A stretch of 27,427 bases of DNA. Source: Chloroflexota bacterium. Its GTDB lineage: Bacteria > Chloroflexota > Anaerolineae > Aggregatilineales > Phototrophicaceae. Under the pieces are notes generated by a model. It saw nothing but the letters and a program-made list of their open reading frames with translations, made no database searches and had not been told where the DNA came from. The DNA is taken from assembly GCA_023430545.1 (NCBI GenBank), contig JAEZAF010000226.1:1-27427 (forward strand), given 5' to 3'. The position numbers were made by a program, and so were the translations under genes. Shown here piece by piece: positions 26,801 through 27,427 of this stretch (positions are counted from its first letter, which is position 1; every line of letters begins with the position of its first letter).

Positions 26801-27427
26801 CACGATCATCGTCAATGCGGGTCAGCCGTCCACACTCCCGACGGTCGTCACCTTCACCCTGATCAACTCGGCCACCGATCAGGTCATCGGGACGATCGAA
26901 GAAGGCGAGATCATCAACCTTCATCAGACCGGTAACAAGCTCAACATCCGCGCTGATGTCCAGAATGGGACAGGCGCAGCGGTCAAGAGCGTGATCTTTA
27001 ACCTGTCTGGTGCCGTCACCCGCAACTGGACCGAAAGCAGCGCACCCTACGCGCTTTACAGCAATAACGGGAACGACTACGCCAACTGGACTCCGCCGCT
27101 GGGTAACTACACCCTTAAGGCGACGCCCTATACTGGCACAGGTGGAGGAGGTCAGGCCGGCAACGCGCTGACGATTAACTTCAGCATCGTCAATCAGACT
27201 TCTCCGACCAACCAGCCGCCGGTGGCGAATGCAGGACCGGATCAGACCGTAGCCGACAGTGACAACAATGGTACGCAGGCTGTGACACTCAACGGCTCCG
27301 CCAGCACCGACAGTGACGGCACCATCGCCAGCTATGTCTGGACGGAAGGCGCACAGCAGATCGCCACCGGTGCGACCCCGACTGTGAACTTCGCCGTTGG
27401 TACGCACACCGTCACCCTGACCGTGAC
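14898..27427 (+). CDS. Giant multidomain secreted glycan-binding protein (3' end outside window)
   Basis: One uninterrupted frame of 4176 complete codons that runs off the window without a stop. ATG 14898 has GAGGG at 14889-14893, four bases upstream. Domain order by residue: signal peptide 1-46 (VQA|Q); beta-propeller ~50-640; calcium-binding acidic stretch ~650-715; lectin-like ~720-965; module A1 971-1267; malectin 1272-1430; Ig (He_PIG-like) 1434-1531; malectin 1539-1722; BACON-like 1724-1824; cadherin-like 1826-1932; interrupted Ig 1933-2242; A2 2250-2557; BACON-like 2562-2655; two DUF11-like domains 2659-2845; A3 2853-3161; BACON-like 3166-3269; A4 3276-3574; PKD 3575-3661; module X1 3666-3788; PKD 3791-3880; PKD 3885-3974; X2 3980-4102; PKD from 4105. 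It is probably a secreted or cell-surface protein that binds carbohydrate. The anchor, if any, would lie beyond the window. Confidence 0.92.
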   Translation, partial: MVSTHFFPKTRSLLQTRSLLQTRSLCFAAVLLILILILSTTFTVQAQVSISFSASGLAGANIGAPTSLQFGPDGRLYASQQDGKLLVMSVARNGPNNYSVTDSEQILTVQKYVPNHNDNGDPQPGLRTRQVTGIYVTGTGINPVLYVSSSDPRIGAGGGAELNLDTNSGVISRLTWVGSSRDDPNGFWDKVDLVRGLPRSEENHAVNGMQLSADGNTLYVTVGGSTNAGAPSNNFAFITEYAYSAAVVSIDLNAIEAMTVKTNSSIYSSESYVYKWIYDLPTLDDPTRANSNGIADPGNGGYNGVEPNDPFGGNDGLNQAKIVVGGPVQVHSPGYRNLYDIVIMTSPGHEGRMYGVDNGANSGWGGHPAGEINYPAEYAGYPPTVPTMGSCTNDYISGEPGSSSTGPGGDPVVNNQNGLHYIRPLTSGDFNFVQPGQKYYAGHPVPVRGNPSGAGLYTKGPHTSDPAGGDDYLRTQILPVTDPNFASRSLPVDWPPVPLSMAYPAECDFRNSGQTDGAIANYGPSTNGITEYTASNFSGALKGNLLAAGFDGAGPIYRIILSADGKTVTNCPANNPPNGNLPNCNSTLVTGFGQQPLDVTAQGDTDIFGGTVWAAVYGPSANKIWVFEPADYNGRDTETCEPDGSDNTLDSDGDGYTDFDEMDPLNDTNPCSPASIPQDNDDSEINGFLVSDWNDPDDDDDGIDDEDDHFAWDADNGTTTNLPIHYELFNAFPGYGFGGLGFTGLMNNGTTLYQNQFVAPGGLGAVIFGGTSGLLTIPNITDGDAYGASNNQMNAFQFGVDVGTATGPYTVRGQINNPFFNGAAPANYQSQGMFIGTGDQASYVKLVLKGNGGNNGFQFYSENNNASGTDISTPNVSGVLNANEIELFFVVNPNDGTVVGQYSLDGGPRVTVGTITLTGSLLNAVRGTYTNQGQPSALAVGIIGTSSGAAPAFGGTWDYIAVDQNPSDTDALVKIDTGNSINGSTFNSGFSVQNTSTGADITSVSFDLSTAMLSEVVFDPNGTAGDAVAKGFTPAGGFGGTIANHNFSSAYEGGFYKLTVNFSNFDPGQTLNFSIDVDPVSIKGGSSPGPNESGSVSGLELAGTTAMVAFSNGETHEVELYRIQPNSIGGSVNIARNLIPAAPSISVLGVPSLPATVFDDEQTVRVSAPAGSEVSLLQFEAGLFVEDLNGPYAGVGYDIDPYEVNSIIAVQEFDATIGAQGYVDFNVTLTQGDPEAGYHLLAAVRKDSDGATSDLSNTAILKYDPNAMPLVVARINAGGEAYTDTQGNQWSADQYSTGGSCYPGNCSDIINVEIANTSDDFLYQSERYGTMGYAIPVPVADQYIVRLHFAEIYHGVSTPNGTGARIFDVNIEGTQVLNDYDIVVDVGPATAVVKEYTNVAVNDGTLNINFTTVADNAKVSAIEVLRFGEGDEQNPIVVNPIGDQTDNEGDVISLAVSASGGDSSLTYGATGLPQNLSINASSGQISGTVANGAASGGPDSDGVYPVTVTVDDSDAFNTDAVSVSFEWTINEPVVIQPGDVLYRVNVGGPQLDAADGSDEDWSVDTAANPSPYRTAGGTNFFSASSGGAHTIPAQIDMTDPSLDAAPAAPPALFETERWDDGPLPEMTWSFPVPAGTEVELRLFFAELFSGVNLAGERVFDVEVEGNVPPAFDNIDQIAVAGPKGAFMRSVTLTVTDGSLDFLLVHGVENTALKGIEIIIPEDAAPSLVFDPTTASFTLLQGETDAQTYTVSTSNGSALPGDLTLTAVDNVTANPPIWLTLDGVTGYTVDATGLDANTYTATITASGTGFNSGTHTVTMIVSGGFVNNPPVIDPIADVVATIGDTITVNVTATDEDDVDDTIALSLSIVDNSTSTTVPASEYTFTDNGDGTGTLTWITDSADDGSYTASLNANDGVNSPTTANFNITINSTLVNLPPVITDPGTQTNEEGDTVSLQIQATPPEQGQSLTYSAVGLPPNLTINPTTGLISGEITEGTSGTGAYLEQNGLLVVEVESVPAKGDWDDSSIPVDIPSPIAGAVGKYYEWQHGSTNTGVIQPNTNNTLSYPISISTPGLYRFQWRSAAPNASEHNDSWASIKGTGSRAYARQGNPLSPTSNLPLGNSFIKVYQNISNNTWTWVTNNVDNNGHEIFFEFDAAGVYTVEIAARSTLHKIDRFALYIVDATHPNGRYNNTQLTNFPASPQDSSGSSGAADNSPYTVEVTVTDNGTPVESSVVSFQWIVTEPGVVTNPGATVTVNANGGLISSTYDANSMQIINTGDVEITSLSFDLRTAFMPDVVFDPTGTAGDSGAKCLEANSGAGTVGYVSPANTCVTPFSVPQNGTNSADGYRVMSMSFNDFDPGESFGFSVDIDPTSIKGDVSTGDAGSVSGLEMIGAKVTITFADGRTLVSPLWSDGSNGGSKVMAVLPEPAPAAPSIAIQGVPVTPAVVSNANQTVLITGPANATVALLRADARLYIDSGASGGYDIDPFEANEVLAKQLYNVTLNSSGQGSIPVTLTQTDSTNAGPDGGLNHFVAVVTRPDGRTSLASNVIVLQYNPNVVIPSLVANPNSFTFTAEAGSTTAQNGSFTIMTSDSSPVPANVLVTSNAAWLIPNAAQPGSFSVNPTGLALGVHNGVLTVSATGYNSTTVSVALTITQPNTPLLVVEKTADKQSVSFGEQLTYTITVDNDGGADALDVVVTDMLPASTEFVSATSPCSHAAGVVTCNLGTLAAGGSTSLTVVVDVVADTESYTVSATNGAPFEVSDLSLTYDLPAEVQFVSADPDADDAVCSESEGTLTCSFGTTSVGDTRYVEVFVTSQLQVTELVNAVTVTSSNAATANDSVTTPIESDTPGDPKAFVEVSPGTDLFASTYDNGSFIITNQSSDGVEITSVSFDLSTGILPDMVFDPTGTGGDATAKCLTANSGAAAVGYIVPANPCASPFSQPRQGGYDVMSLSFNDFAPGETFTFSVDIDPNSIQGVPGAGNAGAVSGYELIGSTVTVTFSNGATITGNLYQEGSLGGSQAVIEEDATSSPTIAIQGVPNTPATVNQQQQTVVVTGTPGDYVSLLVMDGRLFIASGDPPYNVPDPTYYANEAMSGKSLHTAQIGAGGTVSIPIMLFLTEGGANPDGGLNHIVAVTSDTPYAVDQQTSQTSNIIVLKYDPNATIKNLVITPNSFSFNLNEGETDSETYVVDSSDGSTMPSPAQMAIIDDDTNQPATWATTTSAANQDTPYEVNVNATGLTPGTYTAKLIAGPVAGYQNAQATITLVVTDDSGEAEPKAFVGILPGSGIDASTYDDGFTITNQSTGGVTITSVSFDLSTALFPNMVYDPLGTAGDATSKCFTPTSGASATGQIDPGSECSAPFSQPHGNGGFDVLTVSFNDFDPGETFRFAVDVDPTSIEDSPNIAGPGSVSGLELAGTTVTVTFSDGTTLVGQTYRTQPSSNGSSENVLVLDAETTAPGLTVLGTTPTTSANGYQDAYVSTLNRTARVSGPAGRNVSLMVVQSVLLTSNTIADPFEANNAQVIAEYDATIGAGGTVDIPFTLANQTSTYYLMAVINGEQISDSSVMWRLKYQSNAVPVANAGPDQTVVDSDSNGTQAVTLDGSGSTDSDGTIASYVWTEGAQQIATGATPTVNFAVGTHTVTLTVTDDDGATDTDTVTIVVNPVTALPTVVSFTLINSETDLPIGTIEEGEIINLQETGNKLNIRADVQNGTGAAVKSVVFNLTGAVTRNVTESGAPYALFGDTSGNYIQWTPPLGSYTLLATPYTGTGGSGQAGNALTINFSIVNQTTPVNQPPVADAGEDQTVIDTDDNGGESVTLDGSGSTDSDGTITSYVWTEGAQEIATGATPTVNLAHGSHTITLTVTDDDGATDTDTVTIIVEPLPDQNQPPVADAGPDQTLADADNNGSQSVILNGSASTDSDGTIASYVWTEGAQQIATGATPTVNFTVGTHTVTLTVTDDDGATDTDTVTIIVNAGQPSTLPTVVTFTLINSATDQVIGTIEEGEIINLHQTGNKLNIRADVQNGTGAAVKSVIFNLSGAVTRNWTESSAPYALYSNNGNDYANWTPPLGNYTLKATPYTGTGGGGQAGNALTINFSIVNQTSPTNQPPVANAGPDQTVADSDNNGTQAVTLNGSASTDSDGTIASYVWTEGAQQIATGATPTVNFAVGTHTVTLTV
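14923..14968 (+). repeat. 18-bp tandem repeat inside the signal peptide (about 2.6 copies)
   Basis: The unit AAACCCGCAGCTTGTTAC occurs perfectly at 14923-14940 and 14941-14958, and its first ten bases again at 14959-14968. It encodes TRSLLQ repeated in the n-region of the signal peptide (residues 10-25), adding one Arg per copy. Being a multiple of three, a change in copy number would keep the frame. Confidence 0.95.
15036..16820 (+). other. Sorbosone/glucose-dehydrogenase-like beta-propeller domain
   Basis: Residues ~50-640 of the giant protein. Propeller-blade signatures are visible: SLQFGPDGRLYASQQDGKL, ADGNTLYVTVGG, HEGRMYGVDNGANSGWGG, LLAAGFDGAGPIYRI and GGTVWAAVYGPSANKIWVF. The block around ENH204AVNGMQLSADGNTLYVTVGG lines up by eye with the segment of soluble PQQ glucose dehydrogenases that contains the catalytic histidine. 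Whether PQQ and calcium ligands are complete cannot be judged here, so it may be a dehydrogenase or only a structural propeller. Confidence 0.6.
16845..17045 (+). other. Calcium-binding thrombospondin type 3-like acidic stretch
   Basis: Residues 650-~715 of the giant protein contain DSDGDGYTDFDE and DPDDDDDGIDDEDDHF, the DxDxDGxxDxxD pattern of thrombospondin type 3/calcium-loop repeats, with a Cys after the first loop. Such stretches stiffen in calcium and here separate the propeller from the lectin-like domain. Confidence 0.75.
17064..17790 (+). other. Lectin-like (concanavalin/DUF1349-like) beta domain
   Basis: Residues ~723-965 of the giant protein. GMFIGTGDQASYVKLVLKG, GFQFYSENN, IELFFVVNPNDGTVVGQYSLDGG and a closing GGTWDYIAVDQNPSD form the strand pattern of a jelly-roll domain that assesses broad surfaces or sugars. 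The closing W-D-YIAVD block is typical of laminin-G/concanavalin-like bacterial domains. The family name is tentative. Confidence 0.5.
17808..18698 (+). repeat. Module A, copy 1 (no cysteine pair)
   Basis: Residues 971-1267 of the giant protein. First half: ITSVSFDLSTAMLSEVVFDP, GTAGDAVAKGF, FSNFDPGQTLNFSIDVDP, GSVSGLELAGTTAMVAFSNG. Second half: ISVLGVPSLPATV, VSAPAGSEVSLLQ, YDIDPYEVN, and AILKYDPNA at the end. The two halves probably form two beta-sandwich domains. This copy lacks both cysteines found in copies 2-4. Confidence 0.85.
18711..19187 (+). other. Malectin domain 1
   Basis: Residues 1272-1430 of the giant protein: VVARINAGGEAYTDTQGNQW, then YAIPVPVADQYIVRLHFAEIY, RIFDVNIEGTQVLNDYDIV and INFTTVADNAKVSAIEVLRFG. 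This is the complete malectin pattern (R-I-N-G-G start, LHFAE block, FDV-I-G block, internal-EV end). Malectin domains bind di- or oligosaccharides, or act as non-catalytic sugar-recognition units. Confidence 0.88.
19197..19490 (+). other. Ig-like domain of He_PIG type (uninterrupted copy)
   Basis: Residues 1434-1531 of the giant protein: NPIGDQTDNEGDVISLAVSA, LTYGATGLPQNLSINASSGQ, ISGTV and YPVTVTVDDSDA. It is the standard putative-Ig pattern (GLP-L-I-ssG-ISGT). It serves as the internal reference for the interrupted copy at 20694-21623. Confidence 0.85.
19512..20063 (+). other. Malectin domain 2
   Basis: Residues 1539-1722 of the giant protein: VLYRVNVGGPQLDAADGSDEDW, FETERWDD, MTWSFPVPAGTEVELRLFFAE, RVFDVEVEG and FLLVHGVENTALKGIEIIIP. 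The W-S-FPVP...LRLFFAE...FDVEVEG order is clearly malectin, with a longer loop between the first two blocks than in copy 1. Confidence 0.88.
20067..20369 (+). repeat. BACON-like domain, copy 1
   Basis: Residues 1724-1824 of the giant protein: LVFDPTTASFTLLQGETDAQ, WLTLDGVTGYTVDATGLDAN and TYTATITASGTGFNSG. Related copies at 22581-22862 and 24393-24704. The pattern (sentence-like P-x-SF-f then W-L, then GL-x-G-y-T-ati) fits BACON-type domains, which bind or space carbohydrate domains. Confidence 0.65.
20373..20693 (+). other. Cadherin-like / bacterial Ig domain
   Basis: Residues 1826-1932 of the giant protein: NPPVIDPIADVVATIGDTIT, VTATDEDDVDD, TFTDNGDGTGTLTW and GSYTASLNANDGVNS. The NxPP...D.D...DG.G...W...ND pattern is that of cadherin-like bacterial domains. 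Confidence 0.75.
20694..21623 (+). other. He_PIG-type Ig domain split by a 209-residue carbohydrate-binding-like insertion
   Basis: Residues 1933-2242 of the giant protein. The outer parts (1933-1999: PPVITDPGTQTNEEGDTVSL, GLPPNLTINPTTGLISGE; and 2209-2242: YTVEVTVTDNGTPVESS, VVSFQWIVTEP) together match the uninterrupted copy at 19197-19490. Between them, residues 2000-2208 (20895-21521) hold a separate beta-sandwich: NGLLVVEVESVP, YYEWQHGS, ISTPGLYRFQWRS, NDSW, TWTWVTN, FDAAGVYTVEIAARS and IDRFALYIVD. This resembles carbohydrate-binding domains attached to glycoside hydrolases. Confidence 0.75.
21645..22568 (+). repeat. Module A, copy 2 (cysteine pair present)
   Basis: Residues 2250-2557 of the giant protein: ITSLSFDLRTAFMPDVVFDP, GTAGDSGAKC with second Cys in PANTC, SFNDFDPGESFGFSVDIDP, GSVSGLEMIGAKVTITFADG, then IAIQGVPVTPAVV, YDIDPFEANE, LNHFVAVV and VIVLQYNPNV. 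Followed directly by a BACON-like domain. Confidence 0.88.
22581..22862 (+). repeat. BACON-like domain, copy 2
   Basis: Residues 2562-2655 of the giant protein: LVANPNSFTFTAEAGSTTAQ, AAWLIPN, VNPTGLALGVHNGVLTVSAT. Closest by eye to copy 3 at 24393-24704 in its opening NxFxF-f-e block. Confidence 0.7.
22872..23432 (+). other. Two DUF11-like domains
   Basis: Residues 2659-2845 of the giant protein. The first, VVEKTADKQSVSFGEQLTYTITVDND...DVVVTDMLPASTEFVSA...CNLGTLAAGGS, is a clear DUF11 domain. The second (DLSLTYDLPAEVQFVSADPD...CSFGTTSVGDTRYVEVFVTS) is a degenerate copy lacking the first strand. DUF11 repeats act as rigid spacers in surface proteins. Confidence 0.85.
23454..24380 (+). repeat. 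Module A, copy 3 (cysteine pair present)
   Basis: Residues 2853-3161 of the giant protein: KAFVEVSPGTDLFASTYDNG, ITSVSFDLSTGILPDMVFDP, GTGGDATAKC with second Cys in PANPC, SFNDFAPGETFTFSVDIDP, GAVSGYELIGSTVTVTFSNG, IAIQGVPNTPATV, GLNHIVAVTS and IIVLKYDPNA. A BACON-like domain follows, as after copy 2. Confidence 0.9.
24393..24704 (+). repeat. BACON-like domain, copy 3
   Basis: Residues 3166-3269 of the giant protein: LVITPNSFSFNLNEGETDSE, ATWATTTSAANQ, VNATGLTPGTYTAKLIA. Lies between module A copies 3 and 4. Confidence 0.65.
24723..25619 (+). repeat. Module A, copy 4 (cysteine pair present)
   Basis: Residues 3276-3574 of the giant protein: KAFVGILPGSGIDASTYDDG, ITSVSFDLSTALFPNMVYDP, GTAGDATSKC with second Cys in GSEC, SFNDFDPGETFRFAVDVDP, GSVSGLELAGTTVTVTFSDG, then VSGPAGRNVSLMVV, ADPFEANNAQ and the end MWRLKYQSNA. 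The second half is more diverged than in copies 2 and 3. It leads straight into the first PKD domain. Confidence 0.88.
25620..26537 (+). repeat. PKD-X-PKD block, copy 1
   Basis: PKD1 25620-25880 (NAGPDQTV, GSGSTDSDGTIASYVWTEG, HTVTLTVTDDDGATDTDTVT), module X1 25893-26261 (VVSFTLINSETDLPIGTIEE, NKLNIRADVQNGTGAAVKSV, ESGAPYALFGD, WTPPLGSYTLLATPYTGTGG) and PKD2 26268-26537. PKD domains are Ig-like spacers common in extracellular glycan-active proteins. Module X occurs beside malectin and PKD domains in other bacterial surface proteins as I remember them, but I know no family name. Confidence 0.88.
26550..27427 (+). repeat. PKD-X-PKD block, copy 2 (cut by window end)
   Basis: PKD3 26550-26819, module X2 26835-27203 and PKD4 from 27210, which runs off the window. 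The order and spacing repeat copy 1, with a period of 930 bases for the first PKD and 942 bases for X and the second PKD. Base-level similarity is high, for example around 25720-25860 against 26650-26790, showing a recent duplication or gene conversion. Confidence 0.88.

Noticed and set aside
25584..27407. A 607-codon open frame on the minus strand with repeated internal sequence.
   Set aside because: It lies opposite the PKD-X array. Its repeats mirror the repeats of the + strand gene, it has no signal, domain or ribosome-binding site of its own, and the + strand frame encodes clear PKD domains. It is a by-product of codon bias.
25620..27427. CRISPR-like or intergenic repeat array.
   Set aside because: The repeats are in-frame protein-coding PKD and X domains with periods near 940 bases, not short direct repeats with unique spacers.

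Overview
The window reads as part of a chromosome from a GC-rich environmental bacterium. The best guess is Chloroflexota (Anaerolineae-like). This rests on the style of the proteins: a DUF1616 membrane protein, CARDB/malectin/PKD-rich secreted proteins, and a surface-polysaccharide locus with many GT4 enzymes. It is an inference from family resemblance, not a marker gene. No rRNA, tRNA, CRISPR array, insertion sequence or integrase was seen, and every supported gene lies on the + strand.

Region 1 (1-14006) is one tightly packed run of ten genes whose ends overlap or nearly touch. In order: the C-terminal part of a GT4 glycosyltransferase; a small unrecognised protein; a probable alpha/alpha-toroid protein; a membrane GT2 glycosyltransferase; two GT4 glycosyltransferases; an asparagine-synthase-type amidotransferase; a 1311-residue protein joining a polysaccharide flippase to a large extracytoplasmic region; a polytopic GT-C-like membrane protein; and a DUF1616 membrane protein. 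Together they look like a pathway that builds an oligosaccharide or polysaccharide on the inner face of the membrane, possibly amidates a uronic-acid residue, flips the product and finishes it outside. No initiating sugar-phosphate transferase and no clear polymerase is visible.

Region 2 (14007-14270) is a 264-base AT-rich gap, the only real break in the window, with promoter-like hexamers. No convincing terminator hairpin was found.

Region 3 (14271-27427) holds a small putative lipoprotein with a TTG start, then, 30 bases on, a giant secreted protein. Its reading frame stays open from 14898 to the window edge: 4176 complete codons and no stop. From N to C it carries a signal peptide, a sorbosone/glucose-dehydrogenase-like beta-propeller, a calcium-binding acidic stretch, a lectin-like domain, four copies of a ~300-residue module I cannot name (module A), two malectin domains, three BACON-like domains, Ig/cadherin-like domains (one interrupted by a 209-residue carbohydrate-binding-like insertion), DUF11 repeats, and a duplicated block of PKD domains and a ~123-residue module (module X). 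The likely role is a cell-surface or secreted glycan-binding protein. Lying next to the polysaccharide locus, it may bind or organise that polysaccharide, but this is inferred.

The points most worth a second look are the flippase-ectodomain fusion, module A with its co-varying cysteine pair, and the nested domain insertion in the giant protein.
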